Source: Prevotella sp.
GTDB taxonomy: Bacteria; Bacteroidota; Bacteroidia; Bacteroidales; Bacteroidaceae
Assembly (NCBI GenBank): GCA_017474515.1
Contig: JAFVHN010000109.1
Span: 1 to 37,969 of the forward strand
Reading direction: 5' to 3'
DNA length: 37,969 nt
Of the stretch, positions 9,660 to 17,847 are shown piece after piece. Position numbers and translations under genes: made by a program. How positions within the stretch are numbered: the first letter of the stretch is position 1; every line of letters starts with the position of its first letter. Under the pieces are notes generated by a model. That model did not search any database. It was not told the origin of the DNA and saw nothing but the letters and a program-made list of their open reading frames with translations.

Positions 9660-9722
9660 AAGAAAAAGCGAGCCCTCTCCAATCCCTGCTTTTGGGATGA
9701 GAGAGGGCTCACTTATTTTTTG
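9660..9722. terminator. Bidirectional intrinsic terminator between GH31 and proS
   Basis: The outer stem is GAGCCCTCTC at 9670-9679 with GAGAGGGCTC at 9701-9710. An inner stem pairs ATCCC (9682-9686) with GGGAT (9694-9698). A T-rich tail follows on the + strand (9714-9720), and an A-rich run precedes it (9660-9668), which is a T-run for the - strand. It sits between two convergent genes. Confidence 0.85.
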
Positions 9723-9746
9723 TCACCTTTTTAGTTTTTCAACTTT

Positions 9747-11228
9747 TTAATAGCTTCGCGCAATGATGACGCGGTATTTGGCCTGTTTCCCCGAAACCAT
9801 GTCGGTGCCCGGTGTCTGCTCTACGTCGAAGGGCACGCAACGGATGGTGGCCTGTGTTTCTTCCTTGATTCTGGCCTCGGTTTCGGCGGTGCCGTCCCAG
9901 TGGCAGAGGAAGAAACCGCCGTCTTTCACGCGGGCCTTGAAGTCATCGTAGTTGTCGCACTCAAAGATATGGGCATCGCGGAAAGTCTTGGCTTTCTGGA
10001 AGATATTGGCCTGAATGTCCTCAAGCAATTGTTCCACGTATTCCACGATTCCGTCGATGCTACGCGTTTCCTTTTCAAGTGTGTCGCGGCGCATCACCTC
10101 AATGGTTCCTTCCTCAAGGTCGCGTCCGCCCATGACCAACCTGACGGGCACGCCCTTCAGTTCATAGTCGGCGAACTTAAATCCGGGACGTTTGTTGTCG
10201 GCATCGTCATATTTCACGCTGATACCTGCTTTCCGAAGCTCTTCGATGACGGGCTGAATGCGCTCGGAAATGGCGGCCAGTTGTTCGGCACCTTTCGTAA
10301 TGGGAACGATAACAACCTGAATGGGAGCCAGTTTCGGAGGCAGCACCAAGCCGTTGTCGTCGCTATGAGTCATGATTAATGCACCTATCAGGCGTGTGCT
10401 GACACCCCACGACGTGGCCCAAACGTATTCGGGCTTATTCTCTTTATTTAAATAGGTCACCTCAAATGCCTTGGCGAAGTTCTGTCCGAGGAAGTGGCTG
10501 GTGCCGCTCTGCAGCGCCTTGCCGTCCTGCATCATGGCCTCAATGGTATAGGTGTCAAGAGCTCCGGCGAAGCGCTCGGTCTCGCTCTTTACGCCCTGTA
10601 CCACGGGCACTGCCATCCATTCTTCGGCAAACGAGGCATACACCTTCAGCATTTTTTGGGCCTCCTGCTCGGCTTCCTCCCTGGTGGCATGGGCGGTGTG
10701 GCCTTCCTGCCACAAAAATTCGCTGGTGCGGAGGAAGGGTCGGGTGCGCATTTCCCAGCGCATGACGTTGCACCACTGGTTGCACATCAGGGGCAGGTCG
10801 CGCCAAGAGTGAATCCAGTTCTTATAAGTGTTCCAGATGATGGTTTCGGAAGTGGGCCTCACGATGAGTTCTTCTTCAAGACGGGCGGCAGGGTCCACCT
10901 CCACGCCCGACTTGTCGGCCTTGGCGCGAAGACGGTAATGGGTGACCACGGCACATTCCTTGGCAAACCCTTCCACATGCTCGGCCTCGCGCGAAAGGAA
11001 TGATTTGGGAATGAGCAAGGGGAAATAGGCATTCTGGGCACCTGTTTCCTTGAACATCTTGTCGAGTTGCTGCTGTATTTTCTCCCAAATTGCATAGCCG
11101 TAGGGTTTAATGACCATGCACCCTCTCACCGCCGATTGCTCCGCAAGGTCGGCTTTCACTACCAAGTCGTTGAACCATTGGCTATAGTTGTCGGCACGCT
11201 TGGTAAGATCTTTTAGTTCTTTTGCCAT
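9747..11228 (-). CDS. proS: Prolyl-tRNA synthetase (short, archaeal/eukaryote-like type)
   Basis: A 493-residue class II aminoacyl-tRNA synthetase that charges tRNA-Pro with proline in the cytoplasm. Class II motif 2 is seen at [15 protein letters not shown], followed by [10 protein letters not shown], and motif 3 near the segment [14 protein letters not shown]. An anticodon-binding domain follows (about 290-390). The C-terminal domain ends in an aromatic residue (VIIARSY), as in the ProS type 3 family that lacks the bacterial editing insertion. The length fits that family. It is transcribed alone, with a good promoter upstream and a shared terminator downstream. Confidence 0.95.
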   Translation of the reverse strand: MAKELKDLTKRADNYSQWFNDLVVKADLAEQSAVRGCMVIKPYGYAIWEKIQQQLDKMFKETGAQNAYFPLLIPKSFLSREAEHVEGFAKECAVVTHYRLRAKADKSGVEVDPAARLEEELIVRPTSETIIWNTYKNWIHSWRDLPLMCNQWCNVMRWEMRTRPFLRTSEFLWQEGHTAHATREEAEQEAQKMLKVYASFAEEWMAVPVVQGVKSETERFAGALDTYTIEAMMQDGKALQSGTSHFLGQNFAKAFEVTYLNKENKPEYVWATSWGVSTRLIGALIMTHSDDNGLVLPPKLAPIQVVIVPITKGAEQLAAISERIQPVIEELRKAGISVKYDDADNKRPGFKFADYELKGVPVRLVMGGRDLEEGTIEVMRRDTLEKETRSIDGIVEYVEQLLEDIQANIFQKAKTFRDAHIFECDNYDDFKARVKDGGFFLCHWDGTAETEARIKEETQATIRCVPFDVEQTPGTDMVSGKQAKYRVIIARSY

Positions 11229-11275
11229 TATGAGATAATTTTTTGTTGATGTGATATTTTACCTTTTTTAGGCTG

Positions 11276-11307
11276 CAAAAGTACTAAAAAAATTGAAATC
11301 TCGCAAA
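11276..11307 (-). promoter_or_regulatory. proS promoter
   Basis: On the - strand, TTTG at 11307-11304 and TACTTTTG at 11283-11276 are separated by 20 bp. This matches the Bacteroidetes primary-sigma pattern TTTG-N19/20-TAnnTTTG. It leaves a leader of about 40 bp before the ATG at 11228. Confidence 0.75.
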
Positions 11308-11377
11308 TTAAATGATTTCTTAAGCCTTCTTGATGCGAAAAAATGGATAATTTTCACTTTATATCGAAAAAAGTTCG

Positions 11378-11385
11378 TATATTTG
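11378..11385 (+). promoter_or_regulatory. -7 box for the OmpA-like lipoprotein gene
   Basis: TATATTTG matches TAnnTTTG. It lies 89 bp before the ATG at 11474. A convincing -33 element was not seen (only a T-rich stretch near 11351-11360). The A/T-rich leader that follows is typical of strongly expressed Bacteroidetes genes. Confidence 0.55.
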
Positions 11386-11473
11386 CGGCGAAAATAATAA
11401 ACCCTGACAAATATATAAAGTCAAAAAAGAGAAAATACATTTTCATTTAACCACATTTTAAAATTACAAAATT

Positions 11474-12154
11474 ATGAAAAAGACAAAGTTTGTGACAATG
11501 TTTATGTGCCTGACACTTGTGTTTGGCAGTTGTGCAACTAAGACCGGTACTGGAACGCTGATCGGCACGGGTGCCGGCGCATTGCTCGGTGCTGTGGTTG
11601 GCAAGATTGCCGGTAATACAGCCGTGGGCGCTGCCGTGGGCGGAGCCGTGGGTGCCGGTGCTGGCGCTCTCATTGGCAAGCACATGGACAAGGTGAAGGC
11701 TCAGGCTGAAGCCGAACTGGCCAACGCCACTGTGCAGGGCATTACCGATGCCAACGGACTTGCTGCCGTGAAGGTGACCTTCAACTCGGGCATTCTCTTC
11801 GATACCAACAAGTACGCCCTGAAGCCCGCCTCCAAGACTGAGCTGAGCAATTTTGCTACCGTTCTTAACCAGAACACCGACTGCTCGGTAGCCATTCAGG
11901 GTTACACCGACTCCACAGGTACCGACGCCATCAACAATCCTCTCTCTCAGAACCGTGCCAATGCAGTGGCCAACTATCTGAAGAGCTGTGGCGTGAGCGC
12001 CAACCAGCTGAAAAGCGTTCAGGGCTTTGGCAGCTCGAACCCCGTGGCCGACAACTCGACAAAGGCCGGACAGGCTCAGAACCGCCGCGTTGAGGTGATT
12101 CTCTATCCCAGCGAAGCCATGATTCAGGCAGCACAGAACGGCAACCTGCAGTAA
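11474..12154 (+). CDS. OmpA-family lipoprotein with glycine zipper
   Basis: A 226-residue lipoprotein. The lipobox LVFGSC places the lipid-modified cysteine at residue 20. Residues 25-75 form a glycine/alanine-rich glycine-zipper segment likely to associate with membrane. The C-terminal half (about 100-220) is an OmpA-like peptidoglycan-binding domain with GYTDSTGTDAINNPLSQNRA and the closing NRRVEVILYP. It probably anchors the outer membrane to the cell wall. The next gene, mtgA, starts 9 bp downstream, which fits a shared envelope role. Confidence 0.9.
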   Translation: MKKTKFVTMFMCLTLVFGSCATKTGTGTLIGTGAGALLGAVVGKIAGNTAVGAAVGGAVGAGAGALIGKHMDKVKAQAEAELANATVQGITDANGLAAVKVTFNSGILFDTNKYALKPASKTELSNFATVLNQNTDCSVAIQGYTDSTGTDAINNPLSQNRANAVANYLKSCGVSANQLKSVQGFGSSNPVADNSTKAGQAQNRRVEVILYPSEAMIQAAQNGNLQ

Positions 12155-12163
12155 TAACCTGTT

Positions 12164-12856
12164 GTGTTTAAGTTCATTAAGAAATTATTTAAAAGATTGG
12201 TGGTGGCATTTTTTGCCTCCACCATTCTTTCTGTTATCATTTATCGTTTCCTTCCTGTATATGTAACGCCGTTGATGTTAATAAGGTGTTACGAACAACA
12301 CAAGGAAGGCAAATCCTTGAAACTTAAGCACCACTGGATTCCCTTACGCGACATGCCCGATGACATGCCGCTGGCCGTGATGGGCAGCGAAGACGCTCGG
12401 TTTATGAAACACCACGGCTTCGACCTCGACGCCATAGAGAAAGCTGCCAACCAAAACAAGAAAAGCAGCAAAAAATACGGCGCAAGCACCATTTCACAAC
12501 AAACGGCCAAAAACGTTTTCCTATGGCCTGAGCGTTCATGGGTGCGCAAAGGGCTTGAGGCTTATTTCACCGTGCTCATAGAACTTATCTGGAGCAAGGA
12601 AAGAATTATGGAAGTCTATCTGAACTCCATTGAAATGGGCGACGGCATCTACGGCGTGGAAGCTGTGGCACAAGAACATTTCAGCTGCCAGGCCAAAAAC
12701 TTGACACGGGCCAACTGCGCCTTGATAGCGGCAACACTTCCAAATCCGCTCGTGTATTCTTCCAAAAATCCCTCCGAATATATTGTTAAAAGAAAATTTC
12801 AGATTTTGAAGCAGATGAATTATGTTACTGCCTTCAAAACTGATGTCAATTATTAA
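12164..12856 (+). CDS. mtgA: Monofunctional biosynthetic peptidoglycan transglycosylase
   Basis: A 230-residue GT51 glycosyltransferase that polymerises lipid II into glycan strands at the periplasmic face of the inner membrane. It starts with GTG at 12164, 9 bp after the OmpA-like stop; no ATG is better placed. One N-terminal membrane anchor is seen (about residues 10-35). GT51 boxes are clear: SEDARFMKHHGFD with catalytic Glu E76, GASTISQQTAKN, and SKERIMEVYLNSIEMGDGIY. No transpeptidase domain follows, so it is MtgA and not a class A PBP. Confidence 0.93.
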   Translation: MFKFIKKLFKRLVVAFFASTILSVIIYRFLPVYVTPLMLIRCYEQHKEGKSLKLKHHWIPLRDMPDDMPLAVMGSEDARFMKHHGFDLDAIEKAANQNKKSSKKYGASTISQQTAKNVFLWPERSWVRKGLEAYFTVLIELIWSKERIMEVYLNSIEMGDGIYGVEAVAQEHFSCQAKNLTRANCALIAATLPNPLVYSSKNPSEYIVKRKFQILKQMNYVTAFKTDVNY

Positions 12857-12964
12857 CCGCACTTTCCGCGGTTCCTGTCAACGATAGGGCACTTTCTTCC
12901 TTTTTTCTTCTTACACCAAGTATAAACTTATTTTCTAATCTTTATAACCCAAATTGTCTATTTA

Positions 12965-13020
12965 TCATAATGCCGATTATTTACAAATCAGGTCGATTTG
13001 TAAATCGACATTCATTATGA
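12965..13020. repeat. Imperfect long hairpin
   Basis: TCATAATG at 12965-12972 pairs with CATTATGA at 13013-13020. The inner arms TTTACAAATC (12980-12989) and GATTTGTAAA (12995-13004) are perfectly complementary around a 5-base loop. It could be an RNA structure, an operator or a repeat remnant. Confidence 0.55.
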
Positions 13021-13190
13021 CAACATTTTTTTATGATTTTGGTCTATTTGGGAGGTCTTGAGTTCTAACTTAAGTACTGGAACCCTTTAAAGAAGATTGT
13101 GAATAAATAGCTGTTTACTTAAAAATTTTAAATTTAGTACAACGCCCATTTTGTCAAAATTTTTCATGGTTTTTGGGTTGTCTCAAGATG

Positions 13191-13271
13191 TTTGACGGCA
13201 AATTTCAGGGAGAGATTTGGCAGTTTGAGAGGAGAAATTTGGCAAATCTCTCCCCGTAATTTGCCGTCAAA
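13191..13271 (-). repeat. 81-bp palindromic element, copy 2 (inverted)
   Basis: The arms begin TTTGACGGCAAATTTC and end AATTTGCCGTCAAA. Length equals copy 1 at 7121-7201. The asymmetric centre matches copy 1 only when reverse-complemented, so this copy is inverted. Base 7 of the arm is G here and C in copy 1, and the partner base changes accordingly, so pairing is kept. Flanks (TTTGTCAAAATTTTTCA before, ACGATTTT after) match the opposite flanks of copy 1. Confidence 0.75.
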
Positions 13272-13586
13272 CTTTGCACGATTTTCAAACTGCTGAAATT
13301 CAACTACTTACGATAGCAATACAAAAACGGCCCGTTTTGTCAATTATTTTTACCAATTTTTACCTATGCCGTTATCCATCGTATGAATAGAAAAATAGTA
13401 TTGTGAAATGCGAAACCTACGACGCCAATACTCTAAATTCAACATGAATCAAGTCTGTCAACCTAAAAGTCGTTTTGGTGTCCAAAAGAAACGTCAAAAC
13501 ATCGTAACCCGAAAGTTGCGGCCCCGATATTTCGGCGAGACGAAAAAATATGTTGTTTTTATGATATTTAAAGCCTTTTTTTTCCC

Positions 13587-13613
13587 TTGTTTCAAAATAA
13601 AATGTTACCTTTG
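13587..13613 (+). promoter_or_regulatory. Promoter of the methylmalonyl-CoA operon
   Basis: TACCTTTG at 13606-13613 is a strong -7 box. A TTG at 13587-13589 is the nearest -33 candidate, with a slightly short spacer. The ATG of the epimerase follows at 13650, leaving a leader of about 30 bp. Confidence 0.65.
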
Positions 13614-13649
13614 CAACCATCTATTAACAACCATTAATTTTTTATTATT

Positions 13650-14054
13650 ATGAAAATTTCTCATATTGAACATTTGGGTATTGCAGTTCAGAGTATAGAA
13701 GAGGCCCTCCCCTTCTTCACTGAAGTGCTGGGACTGGAATGCTATGCCACTGAAGTAGTTGAGGACCAGAAAGTTAAGACCGCCTTCCTGAAGTGCGGAG
13801 AGGTGAAATTGGAACTTCTGGAACCCACATCACCGGAGAGTACCATCCAGAAATGGCTCGACAAAGGCAACAAGGGTGTGCATCATGTGGCTTTCTGTAT
13901 TGAAGACGGCGTTGCCAACGCATTGGCCGAATGTGATGGGAAAGGCGTGCGCCTGATTGACAAAGCCCCGCGCAAGGGTGCCGAAAACCTCAACATTGCG
14001 TTCCTGCATCCGAAATCGACCTGCGGCGTCCTCACCGAGCTTTGTGAGCACTAA
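13650..14054 (+). CDS. mce: Methylmalonyl-CoA epimerase
   Basis: A 134-residue VOC-superfamily metalloenzyme that interconverts (R)- and (S)-methylmalonyl-CoA in the cytoplasm. Expected metal ligands are visible as H8 (HIEHLGIAV), E55 (KLELLEP), H79 (GVHHVAF) and E130 (GVLTELCEH). The length is normal for the family. It is the first gene of an operon with the carboxyltransferase 40 bp downstream. It supplies the (S)-isomer used by the decarboxylase or transcarboxylase step towards propionate. Confidence 0.93.
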   Translation: MKISHIEHLGIAVQSIEEALPFFTEVLGLECYATEVVEDQKVKTAFLKCGEVKLELLEPTSPESTIQKWLDKGNKGVHHVAFCIEDGVANALAECDGKGVRLIDKAPRKGAENLNIAFLHPKSTCGVLTELCEH

Positions 14055-14094
14055 CACAGTAATAAAGAACCATATTTGATAAACATCATAAAAA

Positions 14095-15648
14095 ATGAGC
14101 AAACAAGTAGAGAAGATTAAAGAGCTGATCGCAAAACGCGAGCAGGCTCGTTTGGGTGGCGGCGAAAAAGCCATCGAGAAACAGCACGCACGCGGCAAAT
14201 ACACAGCTCGTGAACGCATTGACATGCTGCTCGACGAAGGCAGTTTTGAGGAAGTGGACATGTTCAAGCTCCACCGTTGCACTAACTTCGGCATGGAGAA
14301 GAAGCAGTTCCTCGGCGACGGTGTCGTGGCAGGTTCGGGCACCATCGACGGGCGCCTGGTCTATGTGTTTGCACAGGACTTCACCGTGAACGGGGGTTCT
14401 CTGTCGGAAACAATGGCCGAGAAGATTTGCAAGGTGATGGACCTTGGCATGAAAATGGGTGCTCCCGTCATCGGCATCAACGACTCGGGCGGCGCACGCA
14501 TCCAGGAAGGCATCAACGCACTGGGCGGATATGCTGAGATTTTCGAGCGCAACATCCTGGCCAGCGGCGTCATTCCGCAAATCAGCGGCATCTTCGGCCC
14601 CTGCGCCGGCGGTGCGGTCTATTCTCCCGCACTCACGGACTTCACGCTGATGATGGAGAACACGTCATATATGTTCCTTACCGGCCCGAAGGTGGTGAAA
14701 TCGGTGACGGGCGAAGACGTTGACCAGGAGAGCCTGGGCGGTGCCAGCGTACACTCCACAAAGAGCGGCGTGACACATTTCACGGCAAGCACCGAGGAAG
14801 AAGCCATCCAGATGATTAAGACGCTGATAAGCTACATTCCCCAGAACAACATGGAAGAGGCTCCGCGCGTGGAGTGCTCCGACCCCATCAACAGGATGGA
14901 GGATTCGCTCAACGAAATCCTTCCCGACGACCCGAACAAGGCTTATGACATGTATAAGGTCATCACGGCCGTGGTTGACGACGGAGAGTTCTTTGAAGTG
15001 CAGCCCAAGTTTGCCAAGAACATCATCGTGGGCTTCGCTCGCTTCAATGGCCAGAGCGTAGGCATCGTGGCCAACCAGCCCTCTTGCTACGCCGGCGTGC
15101 TCGACGTGAACGCTTCGCGCAAGGGCGCAAGGTTCGTGCGCTTCTGCGATGCTTTCAACATTCCCATCGTGTCGTTGGTTGACGTTCCCGGCTTCTTGCC
15201 TGGAACCGGTCAGGAATACAATGCCGTCATTCTTCATGGTGCCCAGTTGCTTTATGCCTACGGTGAAGCCACCGTTCCCAAGGTAACAGTTACTTTGAGA
15301 AAGAGTTATGGCGGAAGCCATATCGTGATGGGTTGCAAGCAGTTACGCACCGACATGAACTATGCATGGCCTAACGCTGAGATTGCCGTGATGGGTGCCA
15401 GCGGAGCCGTTGCCGTGCTCTATGCCAAGGAAGCCAAGGGCGCAGAAGATCCCAAGGCATTCATGGCCGAGAAAGAGCAGGAATACAGCGACCTGTTCGC
15501 CAATCCGTATCAGGCAGCCAAGTATGGCTATATCGACGATGTGATTGAACCGCGCAACACCCGCTTCCGCATTTGCCGCGCACTGGCTCAGTTGGCCACA
15601 AAGCGTCAGGGCCTGCCCGCAAAGAAGCACGGGAACATTCCGATGTAA
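14095..15648 (+). CDS. mmdA: Methylmalonyl-CoA decarboxylase alpha / propionyl-CoA carboxylase beta-type carboxyltransferase
   Basis: A 517-residue acyl-CoA carboxyltransferase made of two crotonase-like halves. It moves CO2 between biotin and propionyl/methylmalonyl-CoA in the cytoplasm. Recognisable blocks are [12 protein letters not shown] (about residues 123-134), the oxyanion loop at [14 protein letters not shown], and [14 protein letters not shown] in the second half. The length is normal. With mce upstream and a biotin carrier downstream it fits the Bacteroidetes methylmalonyl-CoA decarboxylase set. The direction in vivo depends on partners not in the window, so propionyl-CoA carboxylase beta is an equally valid family name. 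Confidence 0.9.
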   Translation: MSKQVEKIKELIAKREQARLGGGEKAIEKQHARGKYTARERIDMLLDEGSFEEVDMFKLHRCTNFGMEKKQFLGDGVVAGSGTIDGRLVYVFAQDFTVNGGSLSETMAEKICKVMDLGMKMGAPVIGINDSGGARIQEGINALGGYAEIFERNILASGVIPQISGIFGPCAGGAVYSPALTDFTLMMENTSYMFLTGPKVVKSVTGEDVDQESLGGASVHSTKSGVTHFTASTEEEAIQMIKTLISYIPQNNMEEAPRVECSDPINRMEDSLNEILPDDPNKAYDMYKVITAVVDDGEFFEVQPKFAKNIIVGFARFNGQSVGIVANQPSCYAGVLDVNASRKGARFVRFCDAFNIPIVSLVDVPGFLPGTGQEYNAVILHGAQLLYAYGEATVPKVTVTLRKSYGGSHIVMGCKQLRTDMNYAWPNAEIAVMGASGAVAVLYAKEAKGAEDPKAFMAEKEQEYSDLFANPYQAAKYGYIDDVIEPRNTRFRICRALAQLATKRQGLPAKKHGNIPM

Positions 15649-15661
15649 CCACTAAATGGTT

Positions 15662-15746
15662 GGAAAAGTGAAAAAGTGAAAAGAAGTAATCACTCTCTTC
15701 GGCAACATCAAGTGCAAGAGGCGCTTTTCACTTTTTCAACTTTTCC
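15662..15746. repeat. Long intra-operon hairpin
   Basis: A purine arm (GGAAAAGTGAAAAAGTGAAA, from 15662) pairs almost perfectly with a pyrimidine arm at 15724-15746. The pairing is about 22 bp with one bulged base and a loop of about 40 bases. It sits between the carboxyltransferase stop and the 52-codon gene. It could tune relative expression or protect the upstream mRNA. Confidence 0.65.
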
Positions 15747-15776
15747 CTCTATACAATCTTCTAAAACATTACCATC

Positions 15777-15935
15777 ATGGGAAAAGCAAACAATGAAGTG
15801 TATGCCGCCATAGCTCTTGCTTTGCATGAGTTCCAGGGCAACAACGTGCACGACAAGGAAACCGGCATTATCACGATAAAGGAGCACCACTCCGACTGGT
15901 CTTCCCGCATGCTGACAATGACCCAACATCCTTAA
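15777..15935 (+). CDS. Small OadG-like C-terminal tail protein (52 aa)
   Basis: ATG at 15777 to TAA at 15935, in the same direction as its neighbours and filling the gap between carboxyltransferase and biotin carrier. The pattern NEVYAAIALALHEF, then IITIKE, then SDWSSRMLTMTQHP resembles the cytosolic tail of sodium-pump decarboxylase gamma/delta subunits (alanine-rich helix, short strand, then a Trp-Ser-x-Arg ending). The membrane helix of a normal OadG protein is absent. It may bind the carboxyltransferase or biotin carrier. The family match is from pattern memory and moderately sure; that it is a real gene is supported by position and codon use. Confidence 0.7.
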   Translation: MGKANNEVYAAIALALHEFQGNNVHDKETGIITIKEHHSDWSSRMLTMTQHP

Positions 15936-15955
15936 CAATCAAAATTCATGAACTT

Positions 15956-16387
15956 ATGAAAGAGTATAAGTATATCATTAATGGAACGCAGTATAACGTT
16001 GAAATTGGCGACATTAAAGAAAATATTGCCAGCGTAACCGTCAACGGCGAGGCGTATCAGGTGGAAATGGAAAAAGAGCCGGAACCTGAAAAGAAAAAGG
16101 TTGTGGTGAAGACCGGCGCAGCCCAGGCTGCAGCTGCTCCTGAAGCCCCTGCCTCAGGCGGTCCTGTAAACACGAACAATGCCTTGAAAGCTCCGCTGCC
16201 CGGCGTTATCACTGACCTGAAAGTGGCCGTGGGCGACGAGGTGAAAGCTGGCGACACCATCGTGGTGCTCGAAGCCATGAAGATGGCCAACAACCTGGAT
16301 GCCGACAGAAGCGGAAAGGTGACCGCCATTCTCGTAAAAGTGGGCGACAGCGTCATGGAGGACACTCCGCTCGTGGTGATTGAATAA
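15956..16387 (+). CDS. mmdC: Biotin carboxyl carrier protein of the methylmalonyl-CoA decarboxylase set
   Basis: A 143-residue biotin carrier. The N-terminal part (1-45) is a small beta region. A lysine-rich then alanine/proline-rich linker spans about 45-75. The biotinyl domain covers 76-143, with the attachment motif EAMKM and biotinyl lysine K109. It carries CO2 between carboxylase partners in the cytoplasm. It starts 20 bp after the small OadG-like gene and is followed by a strong terminator, so it is the last gene of this operon. The usual membrane beta subunit (mmdB/oadB) does not follow. Confidence 0.9.
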   Translation: MKEYKYIINGTQYNVEIGDIKENIASVTVNGEAYQVEMEKEPEPEKKKVVVKTGAAQAAAAPEAPASGGPVNTNNALKAPLPGVITDLKVAVGDEVKAGDTIVVLEAMKMANNLDADRSGKVTAILVKVGDSVMEDTPLVVIE

Positions 16388-16410
16388 ACCAATTGATTCG
16401 TCAACACCAT

Positions 16411-16450
16411 AAAAGCACGAACCGGGCAACGGAACGGTTCGTGCTTTTTG
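16411..16450 (+). terminator. Intrinsic terminator after the biotin carrier
   Basis: AAAAGCACGAACCG at 16411-16424 pairs with CGGTTCGTGCTTTT at 16435-16448 around a 10-base loop, followed by further T. This 14-bp perfect stem ends the mce-mmdA-mmdC operon. Confidence 0.9.
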
Positions 16451-16477
16451 GTAGGGATAATGTAATAATTTGCGACA

Positions 16478-17119
16478 ATGAACAAAAAAGAACGGACACA
16501 GGCGGTGCTTGCCTATTTCCAGGAGACGATGGGGAAAACCACGACGGAACTGGAATTTGGCAGCGTGTTCCAACTTTTGGTGGCAACGGTGTTAAGTGCT
16601 CAATGCACCGACAAACGTATTAACCAAGTCACTCCCGAACTTTTCAGGCATTATCCTGACGCACAGTCCATGTCGAAGGCTGAAGTTGATGATATTCTGC
16701 AACTCATAAAGAGCGTCAGTTATCCCAATTCCAAGGCTTTGCATTTGTCGCAAATGTCGAAAATGCTTGTTTCCGACTTCAACGGCGAAGTGCCGTCGGA
16801 GATGAAAGAATTGACGAAATTGCCCGGCGTGGGCCGGAAAACGGCCAACGTGGTGCAAGCCGTAGGATTTGGAATGAGCGCCATTGCCGTTGACACTCAT
16901 GTGTTTCGCGTCAGCCACCGTTTGGGCCTTGTTTCAAGCAGGGCGAAAACGCCCGAGAAGGTGGAGGCGGAACTGAAAAAAGCCATTCCGAAGGATTTGT
17001 GGGCCGATGCCCATCACTGGCTTTTGCTTCACGGCAGGTATGTTTGCAAAAGCAGGATGCCCGATTGCGGGAAGTGTCCGTTCACCGAATATTGTCCCAA
17101 AGAGTCATTACTAAAATAA
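16478..17119 (+). CDS. nth: Endonuclease III (DNA glycosylase/AP lyase)
   Basis: A 213-residue base-excision repair enzyme that removes oxidised pyrimidines and nicks the abasic site. The helix-hairpin-helix LPGVGRKTANVV carries catalytic lysine K121, and VDTHVFR carries catalytic aspartate D139. The [4Fe-4S] cluster is C190-x6-C197-x2-C200-x5-C206, as in E. coli Nth. Length is typical. The start is 28 bp after the terminator T-run, so its promoter must lie in or very near the terminator, or some readthrough occurs. Confidence 0.96.
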   Translation: MNKKERTQAVLAYFQETMGKTTTELEFGSVFQLLVATVLSAQCTDKRINQVTPELFRHYPDAQSMSKAEVDDILQLIKSVSYPNSKALHLSQMSKMLVSDFNGEVPSEMKELTKLPGVGRKTANVVQAVGFGMSAIAVDTHVFRVSHRLGLVSSRAKTPEKVEAELKKAIPKDLWADAHHWLLLHGRYVCKSRMPDCGKCPFTEYCPKESLLK

Positions 17120-17125
17120 GAAAGC

Positions 17126-17824
17126 ATGCAGTCAGAAAGAATCATCCAATTCCTAAAAGATGTCTCGGCCAATAACAACAGGCCATGGTTCCTGGAACAT
17201 AAAAAAGAGTATGACACCGTAAGGAAAGATTTTGAGGACGGCGTGGCCAAGGCCATCGGCCGGCTTATCGAAATCGACGACAGCATAGCACATCTTTCGG
17301 TGAAAGATTGCACCTACCGTTTTTATCGCGACACCCGCTTTTCAAAAGACAAGTCGCCCTACAAGAACCATCTTGGCGCATACATCTCGGCACATGGCAA
17401 GAAGGCGTTGCACGGAGGGTATTACATCCACCTGGAGCCCTCTCATTGTCTGTTGGCCTGTGGCAGTTACTGGCTGCCTACCAACATTTTGACTTCTTGT
17501 AGAAATGAAATTATCGGGAACATCGAGGAATGGAGGCGAATTGTGGAAGACCCGCAATTCCTGGATCTTTTCGGAGCTCCCGGCGAAGGAAACTGGGATA
17601 GCGAGAAAGGCTTCGGATTGGAATCGCTGAAGACTGCCCCTTCAGGTTTTCCGCGCGATTACCAATTCATGCAATACCTGCGCATGAAAGATTATTGTTG
17701 CTGGAAAGCCGTTCCTGAAACATTTTTTGAAGGCGACCGATGGCTCGATGAGATGTTGAAAGTCTTTGTCGTGGCAAAGCCGATGATGGATTTCGTCAAC
17801 AATGTCATCGACGATTACGAATAA
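17126..17824 (+). CDS. DUF2461 family protein
   Basis: A 232-residue soluble protein recognised by the family blocks FLKDVSANNNRPWFLEHKKE, YRFYRDTRFSKDKSPYKNHL and HGGYYIHLEPSHCLLACG. The family (TIGR02453) is widespread and its biochemical role is not known. It starts 6 bp after nth and is almost certainly co-transcribed with it, which weakly suggests a link to DNA damage or is simply housekeeping. It ends in a terminator shared with the convergent C11 peptidase gene. Confidence 0.9.
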   Translation: MQSERIIQFLKDVSANNNRPWFLEHKKEYDTVRKDFEDGVAKAIGRLIEIDDSIAHLSVKDCTYRFYRDTRFSKDKSPYKNHLGAYISAHGKKALHGGYYIHLEPSHCLLACGSYWLPTNILTSCRNEIIGNIEEWRRIVEDPQFLDLFGAPGEGNWDSEKGFGLESLKTAPSGFPRDYQFMQYLRMKDYCCWKAVPETFFEGDRWLDEMLKVFVVAKPMMDFVNNVIDDYE

Positions 17825-17847
17825 CACACTGGCGCCGGTGTGTTATT
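17820..17847. terminator. Shared hairpin between convergent genes
   Basis: AATAACACAC at 17820-17829 pairs with GTGTGTTATT at 17838-17847 around a GGCGCC-containing loop. The stem includes the stop codons of both the DUF2461 gene (+) and the C11 gene (-). No long T-run is seen, so termination efficiency is uncertain. Confidence 0.6.

Larger units (their letters stand above)
12857..13649. other. Long non-coding region with hairpins, one palindromic repeat and a promoter
   Basis: No credible gene is seen in this 793-bp A/T-rich stretch. It holds a short stem just after mtgA (AACCGC 12855-12860 with GCGGTT 12868-12873, no T-run directly after). It also holds a long imperfect hairpin (12965-13020), the second 81-bp palindrome (13191-13271) with matching flanks, and the promoter of the methylmalonyl-CoA operon near its right end. 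An 81-codon open frame at 13408-13653 runs through that promoter and is not believed. Confidence 0.6.

Noticed and set aside
10494-11003. A 169-codon open frame antisense to proS.
   Set aside because: Shadow of proS; no independent start signal or family resemblance.
12855-12873. Terminator directly after mtgA.
   Set aside because: The 6-bp stem has no adjacent T-run and overlaps the stop codon; termination there is not supported.
13408-13653. An 81-codon open frame before the epimerase gene.
   Set aside because: It runs through the TACCTTTG promoter and into the epimerase start, and its composition is that of AT-rich intergenic DNA.
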